From assembly GCA_947632345.1 (NCBI GenBank), contig CANROW010000004.1, forward strand, positions 1-58,775: 58,775 nucleotides of DNA, given 5' to 3'. Positions 9,971 through 20,148 of the stretch are shown in pieces. Position numbers and translations under genes: made by a program. Origin of the DNA: an uncultured Bacilli bacterium (GTDB taxonomy: Bacteria > Bacillota_I > Bacilli_A > RF39 > UBA660). The notes under the pieces were generated by a model. That model saw only the letters and a program-made list of their open reading frames with translations, ran no database searches and had not been told where the DNA came from. The stretch's first letter is position 1, and every line of letters starts with the position of its first letter.

Positions 9971-12166
9971 TTCATCTTTACTAGGACTGACATAATACTC
10001 TTTCATAGTCAGAGTCAAATTAGTATTCTCATCAATCGCTGTTCCCTTTTTAACGCTCTGTTTATCAACATATCCATTACCTTCTATTTCATAAGGAATG
10101 TCTAGATATGACAATACGACTTTGGCATGATTCAAACTCAAGCCATTGAAATCAGGCATAGTGATGTTGTCTTTGTCATTCGTCACGAGAATTACTAAAT
10201 CTTTTTTCGTCACAATCGTTCCCTGTTTAGGATACTGACTGATAATCTTATCACCTTGACCAATTACGATCGTTTTTACTCCAAACTCTTCTAAGCTCTT
10301 TGTAATATCTTCTGTCTTTTTATTGGTAAAACTGCTTAGAGTATATGTATCCAATTTTTCAGTTGTCTCTTCTTTACCATCGTAAATACCATAGTAATTG
10401 CTGATGTTAGCGACCATTTCTTTAATGACTGTCGTCATCGGTTTTACCCTTCCGCCACCACCATCATTTGGTCTTTTAGAAGCAACATAGAAAATTATTT
10501 CAGGATCATCTTTAGGAAACATTCCTGATATACCTTTAATTACTTCACCGGTATTATATCCAGTACTTGAAGCTACTTGCGCTGATCCCGTTTTGATGAT
10601 TAGGTCATATCCTTTCATATAATATGGATAACCAGTACAAGTACTACTATTACCATTGATAACATCGGCCATCAAATCTTTGATTTTATTGACGGTTTTA
10701 GTTGAAGCTACCTGATATAATTCTGTTCGTTCTCCTTCGTAGAGTACTTTGCCGCTACTATCGACTACTTTAGTGACGTAGAACGGTTTTAAAAGCATAC
10801 CATCGTTCGCTATCGAAGTTAAAGCTTTTATATTTTGGATTGGTGTCGTCGTTATTCCTTGACCAAATCCCGCATTGTAATACTCCGTTTCATAAGTGAA
10901 ACCGATTTTACCAGACGCTTCATTCGCCAGTTCAACTCCAGTTGGAGAACCAAATCCCATCTTGTTGAAGTACGATTTTAACGTAGCCTGGTTGAGATTG
11001 TTCCGCAACAACGAAATGACACCGGTATTACTTGACAGAGCGAAGCCGCGATCATAAGTGATATATCCCCATCCATTACGGTCCCAGTCACCGATTTCCG
11101 TACCATCTTTCGCTCTAAAAGTTCCAGATTTATAAGTATCACTACCATTATAATTACTATATTCCATTGCGGCCATATAGGTATAAACTTTCATCGTTGA
11201 CCCAGGTTCAAAAGGCACCGATACATTGTAGTCTAAGTAATTAGTCATATTCCGTTTATTCGGATCAAAAGATGGATCAGAGGCCGCTCCTAAAATAGCT
11301 CCCGTTTTCGCATCCGCTACCAAAATGGTATACCAATCCCAACGATAATTCTTAGCTTTAGCATTATCGAGAGCTTGTTCCAAGAATAGTTGGACATTAG
11401 CATCAATGCTCAAATAGATATCAGCTCCATCCACTGCTGCCACCGTTGTCTCTTTGGTACCAGCAATCTTGTAGCCATTACGATCTCTTTGATAGAAGGT
11501 ATAACCATCTTTACCGCGCAAAATTTCATCATAAGCTTTTTCGATGCCCATCTCTCCTACCAAGGTAGTTATCTCATTACCATTTTCATCGGTAATAGTT
11601 TTTTCTTTGGCATAACCAATGGTATAAGACAAGAAATCACCATATGGATAATAACGCTTTTGGGTAGCCATAAAATCAATTCCTGGCAAATTCAAATCTT
11701 TAATAGCGTCCTTCTGAAGCTCTGTCAATCCTCTTCCGGCTGAACCGAATTCTGTCTGATAGACATTAGTCTTCGATAAATATCTGACAATGGTGTCATA
11801 ATCAAGATTGATCACTTTCGATAATTCACTCGCTGTATATTCAACATCGACGACGTGTTGGGGATTGTTAGGATTAGTCGTTCGCGATGGCTCAAGATAA
11901 GCAATTAGCGTATATGAAGAAACTGTCTCCGCTAAAACATTTCCCTTCGCATCGTAAATCGTTCCCCGTTTTGCTGGTAGAGTTCGCGTCGTACTATTTC
12001 TATTTCGCGCAAAAGCCTGGATATCGATGCCATCAATTTTAGTCGATAGCGCTAAAACCGAAACACGAGCAATTATCACACCAAAACAAAGAAGGCAAAG
12101 TAACATTAGCCAAGCTGGAAATTTTACAACTTTTGAACTAACATTTGCCTTCTTTTTTTCTTTCAT
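9959..12166 (-). CDS. pbpB: Penicillin-binding protein 2 (FtsI/PbpB type) with two PASTA repeats
   Basis: 735 aa; PGSTMK, SSNTG, KTGSAQ active-site motifs; C-terminal PASTA repeats; located downstream of ftsL. Confidence 0.93.
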   Translation of the reverse strand: MKEKKKANVSSKVVKFPAWLMLLCLLCFGVIIARVSVLALSTKIDGIDIQAFARNRNSTTRTLPAKRGTIYDAKGNVLAETVSSYTLIAYLEPSRTTNPNNPQHVVDVEYTASELSKVINLDYDTIVRYLSKTNVYQTEFGSAGRGLTELQKDAIKDLNLPGIDFMATQKRYYPYGDFLSYTIGYAKEKTITDENGNEITTLVGEMGIEKAYDEILRGKDGYTFYQRDRNGYKIAGTKETTVAAVDGADIYLSIDANVQLFLEQALDNAKAKNYRWDWYTILVADAKTGAILGAASDPSFDPNKRNMTNYLDYNVSVPFEPGSTMKVYTYMAAMEYSNYNGSDTYKSGTFRAKDGTEIGDWDRNGWGYITYDRGFALSSNTGVISLLRNNLNQATLKSYFNKMGFGSPTGVELANEASGKIGFTYETEYYNAGFGQGITTTPIQNIKALTSIANDGMLLKPFYVTKVVDSSGKVLYEGERTELYQVASTKTVNKIKDLMADVINGNSSTCTGYPYYMKGYDLIIKTGSAQVASSTGYNTGEVIKGISGMFPKDDPEIIFYVASKRPNDGGGGRVKPMTTVIKEMVANISNYYGIYDGKEETTEKLDTYTLSSFTNKKTEDITKSLEEFGVKTIVIGQGDKIISQYPKQGTIVTKKDLVILVTNDKDNITMPDFNGLSLNHAKVVLSYLDIPYEIEGNGYVDKQSVKKGTAIDENTNLTLTMKEYYVSPSKDEKNE

Positions 12167-12179
12167 TTAAATCACTTTC

Positions 12180-12485
12180 CTATTTTGATGTATCAATAGT
12201 CTTGATATTATCATTATTATAACTCAATCCTTCACTCTTCGCAACTTCTTGAATTTTTTCTAAAGAAGCAAGTTCACTAATCTTCATTGATAAACTCTCA
12301 TTTTTCTTCTCTTGAGTAGTAATCTCTTTTTTCATTCTTTCAACGTCATAGTTCACTTTAGATAGAGTTGCTTGAGAAAAAACAATCGCTAAAGGAGCAA
12401 TCAAAACTAAAATGAGCGTAAAACTGTATAAAAGTTTCTCAAATTTAGAAAATTTATATCGACGTACCTTGATTGTTTTTTTCAT
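12180..12485 (-). CDS. ftsL: FtsL-like cell division protein
   Basis: 101 aa, single TM plus coiled coil, between rsmH and pbp in dcw order. Confidence 0.8.
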   Translation of the reverse strand: MKKTIKVRRYKFSKFEKLLYSFTLILVLIAPLAIVFSQATLSKVNYDVERMKKEITTQEKKNESLSMKISELASLEKIQEVAKSEGLSYNNDNIKTIDTSK

Positions 12486-12507
12486 AAAAATCCTCTTTTC
12501 TTCTTTT

Positions 12508-13437
12508 TTATCTTATTCTTTCGATGATGCGCAACTTACTACTGCGACTGCGATTGTTTTCGTCAAGTTCTTGTTCACTTGGCGTAATAGCTTTATTATT
12601 GACTAAACGATATTTAGGAAGATATTCTTCAGGGATATTGGGAAGACCTTTTACTTTGGGGTCGATTTCCGTAACTTCCTTAAATATGTTTTTAATAATG
12701 CGATCTTCTAATGAATGGAACGTGATGACCGCTAGTCTTCCACCAACTTTCAAAAGCGAAAGACTATCATGCATTGTCTTATCCAAAATTCCTAATTCAT
12801 TATTGACTTCTATCCTTATAGCTTGAAAAACTTTGCGAGCTGGATGCTTATCTCTTTTGGCTTTTTCAGGGACAGCCGACTTAATAATTTCAACCAACTC
12901 TAAAGTCGTTTCAATCTCTTTCTTTTCACGATATTTAACTATGTTTCGCGCAATACTTCGCGAATACTTTTCTTCTCCATATTTAAAAAAAATTTCTGCT
13001 AACTTCTCTTCAGGGTAAGTGTTAACAACAATATGTGCCGATAGTTCTTGATTTTGATTCATTCGCATATCCAATTTGGCATCATTGTGGTAACTAAATC
13101 CTCTATCTGATTCATCGAGTTGAGGTGATGAAACACCCAAGTCAAATAGAATACCATCTACCGATTCAACATTTCTTTTATTTAATTCTTCTTTTATATT
13201 TACAAAATTAGTATTTATGATCTCATAGTTATCAGCAATCGCTCTTAATTTTTTGTCGCTGAAGGCGATAGCTTCACTATCTTGATCAAAGGCGAAAAGA
13301 CAACCCCTTCTTACTCGCTTTAATATTTCGCTGGAATGACCAGCATAACCTAATGTGCAATCTACGTAGATTCCGTCTTCTTTCAAATTAAGACCTTCAA
13401 TGGATTCTTTCAATAAGACACTTATATGCATGTTCAA
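12508..13437 (-). CDS. rsmH: 16S rRNA (cytosine1402-N4)-methyltransferase
   Basis: HISVLLKESIEGLNLKEDGIYVDCTLGYAGHS, DRGFSYHNDAKLDMRMN, HPARKVFQAIRIEVN, TFHSLEDRIIK. Confidence 0.97.
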   Translation of the reverse strand: MNMHISVLLKESIEGLNLKEDGIYVDCTLGYAGHSSEILKRVRRGCLFAFDQDSEAIAFSDKKLRAIADNYEIINTNFVNIKEELNKRNVESVDGILFDLGVSSPQLDESDRGFSYHNDAKLDMRMNQNQELSAHIVVNTYPEEKLAEIFFKYGEEKYSRSIARNIVKYREKKEIETTLELVEIIKSAVPEKAKRDKHPARKVFQAIRIEVNNELGILDKTMHDSLSLLKVGGRLAVITFHSLEDRIIKNIFKEVTEIDPKVKGLPNIPEEYLPKYRLVNNKAITPSEQELDENNRSRSSKLRIIERIR

Positions 13438-13877
13438 TCACCATTTTCCCAATTTGAATCAAATAAATTTTCAGCAATATCTGACAACTCATCTTTATTG
13501 GTATTGTAGAAATTGTTCCATTTCTCCAAAGACCAAATTTCAAGGCGATCTCCTACGCCGATTATGACACAATCTTTTTGCAAACCGGCGTAAGAAATCA
13601 ATGGAGAGGTAATATTGATTCGACCTTGTTTGTCAAATACTGTTGCAGTAGCACCAGACAAGAAAAATCTCATAAAGTTACGAGCGTCTTTCTTTGTAAA
13701 AGGTAAATTGCTTAAACGGGATGTAATCTTAGACCATTCAGTCTTAGGGTAAACGAATAGACATTCTTCAAGTCCACGAGTAATGACGAATTCTTCGCCT
13801 AAATCCTCACGGAACTTAGCTGGCAAAATCAATCTGCCCTTCTCATCGATGCTATGATGAAATTCACCCATCAACAT
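13434..13877 (-). CDS. mraZ: Transcriptional regulator MraZ
   Basis: MLMGEFHHSIDEKGRLILPAKFRE...VITRGLEECLFVYP. Confidence 0.97.
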   Translation of the reverse strand: MLMGEFHHSIDEKGRLILPAKFREDLGEEFVITRGLEECLFVYPKTEWSKITSRLSNLPFTKKDARNFMRFFLSGATATVFDKQGRINITSPLISYAGLQKDCVIIGVGDRLEIWSLEKWNNFYNTNKDELSDIAENLFDSNWENGD

Positions 13878-13880
13878 TTA

Positions 13881-13910
13881 CATCCCCCACTTTTCACCAC
13901 AATTAACCAC
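13881..13910 (-). promoter_or_regulatory. MraZ operator-type repeats (three GTGG boxes at 10-bp spacing)
   Basis: Minus strand GTGGTTAATT-GTGGTGAAAA-GTGGGGGATG immediately upstream of mraZ; -10-like TATAAT at 13918-13923 further upstream. Confidence 0.75.
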
Positions 13911-13960
13911 TGCTAAGATTATAATACTATTTTATCCCCACTTTGTAAATAAGAAAAAAT

Positions 13961-13992
13961 AAAAAAAGACACACTTTACACAAATGTGTCTA
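13961..13992 (-). terminator. Rho-independent terminator downstream of thrS
   Basis: AGACACA..TGTGTCT stem followed by T-run on minus strand. Confidence 0.7.
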
Positions 13993-14016
13993 ATCATTAT
14001 TTTTTTTAAACAATTA

Positions 14017-15762
14017 TTATTTCAACAAGGCTTTAGTCGCAATTTTCTCTTTGATCATCGTTATGAATTCTTCGAGAGTTACAGTTGTTGTATCCTGTTG
14101 TCCATATAGACGATAAGTAACTGTTCCATTCTCTTGTTCCTTATCACCTAGAACTAAGCTATAAGGGATCTTAGCTGTTTGGCTCTCACGCATACGATAT
14201 CCTAGTTTTTCATTGCGATCATCAAGTTCTACTCTGATATTTTCTTGTTTTAAAGCATCTACTACTTTTTTTGCATATTCGCTATGAGCTTCAACATTAA
14301 CTGGGATGACATTTACTTGAACAGGAGCAAGCCAAGTTGGGAAAGCTCCAGCAAAGTGTTCAATCAAAATACCAATGAATCTCTCAATTGAACCGAAGAT
14401 GACGCGATGAAGCATAACTGGTCTTTGTTTAGTTCCGTCTTGAGCCACATACGTCAAATCAAAGCGTTCTGGCAAATTGGCATCTAGTTGAATCGTTCCA
14501 CATTGCCAAACTCTTCCCAAAGAATCTTTGATGTGGAAATCGAGCTTAGGTCCATAGAAAGCGCCATCACCTGGATTAATCTTGCAATCGTGACCTGCTT
14601 TATGACAAGCATCGCTCAAGATCTTTTCACTGCGATCCCACGATTCAATCGTTCCAATATACTTTTCTAAAGGACGCGTTGACAATTCTATTTCATAAGA
14701 AAGCCCAAAGATGGAATAAATGCGGTCGATGAAAGCGATTAAGCGAATGATCTCTTCTTCAATCTGATCATCACGCATGAAGATATGGGCATCATCTTGC
14801 GTAAAAGTCCGAACTCTGAAGAGGCCATTTAAAGCACCACTTGCTTCGTGCCGATGAACTTGTCCCAACTCACCACAACGTATTGGTAAATCCTTATAAG
14901 AATGAAGACTGTTCTTATAGACTAACATTCCTCCTGGACAGTTCATTGGTTTAATGGCAAAGTCTTTTTCATCAATTTTAGAAGTATACATATTTTCACG
15001 ATAATTGTCCCAATGTCCAGATACTTCCCAAAGTTCACGACTCAACATAATTGGTGTCTTAATGAAGACATATCCTTCTTTCGTATGTTCTTCATACCAA
15101 AAATTCTCTAAAACATTTCTTAAAATCATTCCTTTAGGTAAGAAGAAAGGAAAACCTGGGCCATATTCACTCATCATAAATAGGCCTAACTCTTTACCAA
15201 GTTTTTTGTGATCACGTCTTTCAGCTTCTTTTAAAAACTCTAGATATTCATTTAGTTCTTCCTCAGTCTCAAAACAAATACCATATATTCTTTGAAGCAT
15301 CTTGTTGTTGGCATCCCCCTTCCAGTAAGCACCACTAACCTTCAATAATTTAAAATGCTTCAATTCTTTTGTTGACGCAACATGCGGTCCACGACATAAA
15401 TCAGTGAAATCTCCTTGGGTATAACAAGAGATGACTTGTTCCGTATCATCCATCCGAGAAATTAAATCAATCTTGTACGGATCATTTTTAAACATCTCTA
15501 AAGCCTCTTCTTTAGAAAGCTCGTGACGAATAATATTTTTACCATCTTTGGCACATTTCTTCATCTCTTTTTCAATTCTTTCTAAATCTTCTTCTTTAAT
15601 GACTTCGTCTCCTAAATCAATGTCATAGTAAAAACCATTTTCAATAACTGGTCCAACCCAAAACAAAGCCTTTGGATATAGATGTTTAACTGCTTGAGCA
15701 AGTAAATGTGCACAAGAGTGATTCAACATATTCAATCTTTCATTTTCTTTAATATTTACCAT
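14017..15762 (-). CDS. thrS: Threonine--tRNA ligase
   Basis: 581 aa; HSCAHLLAQAVKHLYP, MNCPGGMLVYK, RVRTFTQDDAHIF, HRVIFGSIERFIGILIEHFAGAFP. Confidence 0.97.
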   Translation of the reverse strand: MVNIKENERLNMLNHSCAHLLAQAVKHLYPKALFWVGPVIENGFYYDIDLGDEVIKEEDLERIEKEMKKCAKDGKNIIRHELSKEEALEMFKNDPYKIDLISRMDDTEQVISCYTQGDFTDLCRGPHVASTKELKHFKLLKVSGAYWKGDANNKMLQRIYGICFETEEELNEYLEFLKEAERRDHKKLGKELGLFMMSEYGPGFPFFLPKGMILRNVLENFWYEEHTKEGYVFIKTPIMLSRELWEVSGHWDNYRENMYTSKIDEKDFAIKPMNCPGGMLVYKNSLHSYKDLPIRCGELGQVHRHEASGALNGLFRVRTFTQDDAHIFMRDDQIEEEIIRLIAFIDRIYSIFGLSYEIELSTRPLEKYIGTIESWDRSEKILSDACHKAGHDCKINPGDGAFYGPKLDFHIKDSLGRVWQCGTIQLDANLPERFDLTYVAQDGTKQRPVMLHRVIFGSIERFIGILIEHFAGAFPTWLAPVQVNVIPVNVEAHSEYAKKVVDALKQENIRVELDDRNEKLGYRMRESQTAKIPYSLVLGDKEQENGTVTYRLYGQQDTTTVTLEEFITMIKEKIATKALLK

Positions 15763-15766
15763 TTTA

Positions 15767-16213
15767 TCAATCCTCTCTTTTCTTTTTATTATACTTTTTC
15801 ATCATTTTTTTGATATATCTAACTGGGACGACATTATTATCTTTGGATGCTTTCGCCATTTCGTCTATTCTTAGTAGCACTAATTCTCTAGCTCGTTCTT
15901 TCGCACAAACATTGTCGGAAACAGCCAAATTCCACAAATCATCAGTGGATATATTTTTAAGTAACTTTTCCAAAGTATCGTCATCCATAAGACAATTTTC
16001 TTCAATTAAATACCTAGCCAAGACATCTCCTAGAGCTAAAGCTTGAATGCCATCGCTTTCACGATACATAAAACAGACCATTGAATAGGGATATGTTTTA
16101 TATTTATCATATAAAACTTTTCTTACTATTTGATCAAACTCCGAATTACTTCGCTGTTGCGAAAGAGCGATGAGCATCTTTGTATCATAATCATATAAGC
16201 TGGGTTTTCTCAT
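15767..16213 (-). CDS. Hypothetical protein, first gene of the Thr T-box operon
   Basis: 148 aa from MRKPSLYDYDTKMLIAL..., basic C-terminus (RYIKKMMKKYNKKKRED); AGGAGGT-like SD. No family recognised. Confidence 0.6.
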   Translation of the reverse strand: MRKPSLYDYDTKMLIALSQQRSNSEFDQIVRKVLYDKYKTYPYSMVCFMYRESDGIQALALGDVLARYLIEENCLMDDDTLEKLLKNISTDDLWNLAVSDNVCAKERARELVLLRIDEMAKASKDNNVVPVRYIKKMMKKYNKKKRED

Positions 16214-16221
16214 AATACCTC

Positions 16222-16425
16222 CAAATAAAAAACTCCTATTATTAGATATAACAGGAGTGCTAAGCACGGTACCATCCGGCATTTTACTTAATTAATTTAA
16301 CGGTTATCCCGGGAATCCTATTAAGGTCCTACTATAAGAAGAGTAACTTTATGAATTCATATTTGTTTCCACCAACCACAAACTCTCTATCAATCCACTC
16401 ATAAAATCATATTTCTTGTCAATGT
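16222..16425 (-). promoter_or_regulatory. T-box leader (Thr-type)
   Basis: Minus strand GATAGAGAG, GTGGTTGGTGGAAAC, specifier region AAAGUUACUCUUCUU (candidate ACU = Thr), core CCGGATGGTACCGTGC, terminator ACTCCTGTTAT..AATAATAGGAGTTTTTT. Confidence 0.88.
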
Positions 16426-16472
16426 ATTTAACTATTGTTATCTTATCATATTTTGTTTTTTTGTCAATACGC

Positions 16473-18401
16473 CTAATTATTTTTTATTTTAGTATATCGT
16501 TTCGTAAAATAGTCAATTGTCTTCTTTTTATTATTGATATACTTGCATCCCTCTTGGAGACGTTTTTCAAATTCCACAATCTTCTTATCACTTGGCCAAG
16601 TGTTGAAATAGAACAAATCCAATGCTTCGTTAGCTAGACAATCGGCAAATCTTCGTAATGGACTAGTCAAATGTGAATAATGTGGTAGACCTATTCCCAT
16701 ATGACCGATCGTACTATCAGTTGTATAAAAAGCGGTTGGATAAGTATCCCTTAACATTTTGACAAAGACATCATAATTTTCATTATTCGGATTATCGCGA
16801 AACTTTTGATCAAAGTAATCAATTTTTTCTAAATAATCTTTGCTCAACTCATGACCGCGATAGATGAAAGGGAAACCTTTTTTAGCCGCATAGTTAGCGA
16901 CGGTTGAATTGGCCGCGATCATAGCGTATTCAATAATTTTCTCGCTACTACTCGTACCAGTGACATTAGTACCACTAGCATTCTTAACTTCCCGATTAGC
17001 AAGTCGATAACGCTCATCAATATGAATTCTCTTACTTAGGATGTTCACAATTTCTTGAAGATTGATAATAGTCTCTTCAAGTCTTGGATCATCGCAACCT
17101 CTATTAGCTAAATCGTTAAAACTCTCATAAGTCATTTTTTTATTGACATTTGTGATCGTCTTTTTAAAGACACAGCTATCTAAAATTATTTCACCAGTAT
17201 CAGTAATTTCTATGTAATAACTAGTACTGAATCTATTTTCTCCCTCAGTTAAAGACATATAGTCTTTGGCGTGAGCCTCGGGGAACATCGAACTAGTCCG
17301 TTCAAGTGGTGAATATATCGATGTCGTTCGACGATAGGCTTCATCATATAAAATATTATTTTTACTGATATAACCTGATGGATCTGAGATGTGAACCCCT
17401 AACAAATAATTGCCATTTGGTAATCTACGAGCTGATAAGCCATCATCTATCTCTTCAGCGGTTTCATCGTCAACCGTTATGATGTACTCATCGTTATTGA
17501 GTTCGCGTCTTTGAGCCTCTTTCCGAAGCGATGCCACATTAAATCTGCGCGCTTCTGATAGAACGGCTTCATTGAAATCGACAACGACATCTGTTTTATA
17601 AGACAAGTGCGCTAGTGTTTCATTAGGATGCAACTCCTCTAATTTATTCTTCAATTCATTACTCCAAAAAGCTAATTTGTTTTTAGCCTCCATACTGATA
17701 CTTTGATAATCATAATTATTTAAAAATTTATCGACGATTGCTAGAGCTTGTTCCATTGTTTCTTCGTTATAATCAATGGTTTTATTCATCAACATATTCT
17801 CTAAAACTTGATCATAGAAGAAAACATCATCACTATAACACAAACCACTCTTTATGTACACATCAATTGCTTCAACATATTTCTCAACGACTTCTATAAT
17901 CAAAGATTTATTTTGGTCATCGCGGATATTGATTAGATGTGGATATTTTTCTAAAGCATATTTGACAAAAAACAAATTCTTTTCTTCAAATAATAAATAG
18001 CGAATCAAATTATAGGCATTACCATCATATTTATCGATGAAATTGTACATATATGATAGATTCATACCTTCAAGATTGTTGATTATTTCTTTAAGTTCTA
18101 AAAAATTATAATTACTTTTTGAAATATTTTCGGGACGTCTTTTTAAGATTTCGCGCACTTTCTGATGAAGTTTAGTTATCTCTCCATCAATAACTTTTTG
18201 TTTTTTAGCACTCAATCCTGGACGAATCTTATTTATCTTAATTAGAAAATGCGACAGTTTTTGATGATTACCTTCATAGTCAAAATGGGCTAATTCCTTG
18301 CGTAAAGCATTTAATAGCGTCAAAACTTTTTTGTATTCTTCTTGGTTGCCATCCATTATTTTTTTTATTCTTAGATCATAGTCCATATGCATAGTTATCA
18401 C
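16473..18401 (-). CDS. RNB-domain (RNase II/R-like) exoribonuclease with ankyrin-like helical N-terminus
   Basis: 642 aa; ITVDDETAEEIDDGLSARRL, YRRTTSIY, HYSHLTSPLRRFADCLANEA; N-terminal ~270 aa lacks obvious OB/cold-shock domains. Confidence 0.85.
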   Translation of the reverse strand: MITMHMDYDLRIKKIMDGNQEEYKKVLTLLNALRKELAHFDYEGNHQKLSHFLIKINKIRPGLSAKKQKVIDGEITKLHQKVREILKRRPENISKSNYNFLELKEIINNLEGMNLSYMYNFIDKYDGNAYNLIRYLLFEEKNLFFVKYALEKYPHLINIRDDQNKSLIIEVVEKYVEAIDVYIKSGLCYSDDVFFYDQVLENMLMNKTIDYNEETMEQALAIVDKFLNNYDYQSISMEAKNKLAFWSNELKNKLEELHPNETLAHLSYKTDVVVDFNEAVLSEARRFNVASLRKEAQRRELNNDEYIITVDDETAEEIDDGLSARRLPNGNYLLGVHISDPSGYISKNNILYDEAYRRTTSIYSPLERTSSMFPEAHAKDYMSLTEGENRFSTSYYIEITDTGEIILDSCVFKKTITNVNKKMTYESFNDLANRGCDDPRLEETIINLQEIVNILSKRIHIDERYRLANREVKNASGTNVTGTSSSEKIIEYAMIAANSTVANYAAKKGFPFIYRGHELSKDYLEKIDYFDQKFRDNPNNENYDVFVKMLRDTYPTAFYTTDSTIGHMGIGLPHYSHLTSPLRRFADCLANEALDLFYFNTWPSDKKIVEFEKRLQEGCKYINNKKKTIDYFTKRYTKIKNN

Positions 18402-19306
18402 TCCCTAATATTTTTGCTGATCAATTCAATTGGTACTGCAAGTTTTTTAATTCTTTCGATGATGCGACGCGCATTAATCATATCAATAGTTGTATTGGAA
18501 ATGATAAAATGCTTTTCTAATTCTTCCAAGTTCAAATTTGATGTGAAGAAAGTTGGAAGGTTTTCATTCATGCGATGATGTAATAAAGGCTCTAATACCT
18601 CATCTCTGGCCCAGGTAGTCAAATACTCAGCACCAATGTCATCCAGTAATAATATCGGAGCATTTTTAAGAGCACTGAAACGTTCACGATAATCGTAATC
18701 AAAAGCTTCCTTCAAACTTCGCAACAATTCTGGAACGTGAACGATAATACTCTTTACGTCTTTTTTAGCTAGTTCATTTAATAATGCCGAAAGTAAATAT
18801 GTCTTTCCCGTTCCAAAATTACCATAGAGATAAATCCCTTTATCAATATTCTCCGTGAAGTAATGATGGTAATAGTCTTTTATTTTTTTCAATATTTCTA
18901 CTCTATTTTTATCTTTGGTATAAACATTGCTCAAGGAAGCATTTTTAATCTCCCGAGATACATCAAATAGGACAACGTTTTCCTTATACTCCTCTTTCTT
19001 GGTATAAGAACAACCGATATAAGAAAAACTGATAGTGTTTTTATTTTTCTGTGGCGTTAAGACAAAACCACGAATTCGATTACGACATTCTAATAAGCCC
19101 TTGCAGCCATTACAATTATGACATTCAACAGCACAATCCTTTAATCTAGATGTATATTTCATCAAAATATTTTCATCCATTTTTAAAGATTTAGCTATTT
19201 TAGCAAATTGTTCATCTTTTAAACTATTGATAAATTCTTGTTGTAAAGAAAGTTTTATATCGTCATCGATTTTAAAAACACTATTAGCCTTATACATTCC
19301 TATCAC
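18398..19306 (-). CDS. dnaI: Primosomal DnaI-like helicase loader (AAA+)
   Basis: 302 aa; Cys-rich CHNCNGCKGLLEC, Walker A YGNFGTGKTYLL, LLLDDIGAE Walker B, FTSNL. Confidence 0.9.
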   Translation of the reverse strand: MIGMYKANSVFKIDDDIKLSLQQEFINSLKDEQFAKIAKSLKMDENILMKYTSRLKDCAVECHNCNGCKGLLECRNRIRGFVLTPQKNKNTISFSYIGCSYTKKEEYKENVVLFDVSREIKNASLSNVYTKDKNRVEILKKIKDYYHHYFTENIDKGIYLYGNFGTGKTYLLSALLNELAKKDVKSIIVHVPELLRSLKEAFDYDYRERFSALKNAPILLLDDIGAEYLTTWARDEVLEPLLHHRMNENLPTFFTSNLNLEELEKHFIISNTTIDMINARRIIERIKKLAVPIELISKNIRE

Positions 19307-19369
19307 CTAATAAAATTATAACATTTAATATGGACTGGTACAAACTTAAAAGAAAAAAAGTATATAAAA

Positions 19370-20137
19370 TTATATACTTAAGCCTAAAATTATACTCAAA
19401 TCTAATTGAAAGATAACAATTATCAAAGTTGCGATTAAAAGAAATGGTCCATAGGGAATGACACTATCTTTATTTTTAGCATATAAAAGTAATGATAGCG
19501 GTAACGCAATAAAGCTCGATAAGAAAATCGTAAATAGCGATGATCCTATGCCAAGACAACATCCCACAAAAAACATCAGTTTGATGTCGCCACCACCGAG
19601 TGATTCCTTTTTAAAAATAAAATTACCCAAAAGCATTAAACCATACATGATGAAAAAAGCAATAATGCCATATAGTAAATGCCAAAAAGCGTCTAATGGT
19701 CCATTCATGATCAAGCGAATCAAAATTATAGCGATTGAAAAGAAGATAGTCACTTCGTCAGGAATGATTAGATAATTAGAATCACTGACGACAACGATGA
19801 CAAAGAATGATGAGATCAATATGGATAAGGCACATTCAAAACTGAAGCCGAAAATCCAATATGATAACGCAAATAGTATTCCTGTCGTCAATTCAATTAT
19901 GAAATAGAACTTAGGAATTGGTGCTTTGCACTTCCGACATTTTCCTCCTTGAATCAAAAAAGAAAAAAGCGGAATCAATTCGTACCATTTCAACTTATGT
20001 TTACATTTAGGACAAAAAGACCCTGGTTTGACAAGAGATAATCCTTTTGGTAAACGCCATCCGACAACATTGAAAAAAGAACCAAAAATTGTTCCAAAGA
20101 TGAACATAAAAGTGGTTACAAATATTTTTAATTCCAC
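19370..20137 (-). CDS. pilD: Prepilin peptidase (type IV leader peptidase)
   Basis: 255 aa; FGSFFNVVGWRLP, CPKCKHKLKWYELIPLFSFLIQGGKCRKCK, VVSDSNYLIIPDE, GGGDIKLM (GxGD Asp pair). Confidence 0.95.
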   Translation of the reverse strand: MELKIFVTTFMFIFGTIFGSFFNVVGWRLPKGLSLVKPGSFCPKCKHKLKWYELIPLFSFLIQGGKCRKCKAPIPKFYFIIELTTGILFALSYWIFGFSFECALSILISSFFVIVVVSDSNYLIIPDEVTIFFSIAIILIRLIMNGPLDAFWHLLYGIIAFFIMYGLMLLGNFIFKKESLGGGDIKLMFFVGCCLGIGSSLFTIFLSSFIALPLSLLLYAKNKDSVIPYGPFLLIATLIIVIFQLDLSIILGLSI

Positions 20138-20148
20138 AAAAACTCCCC

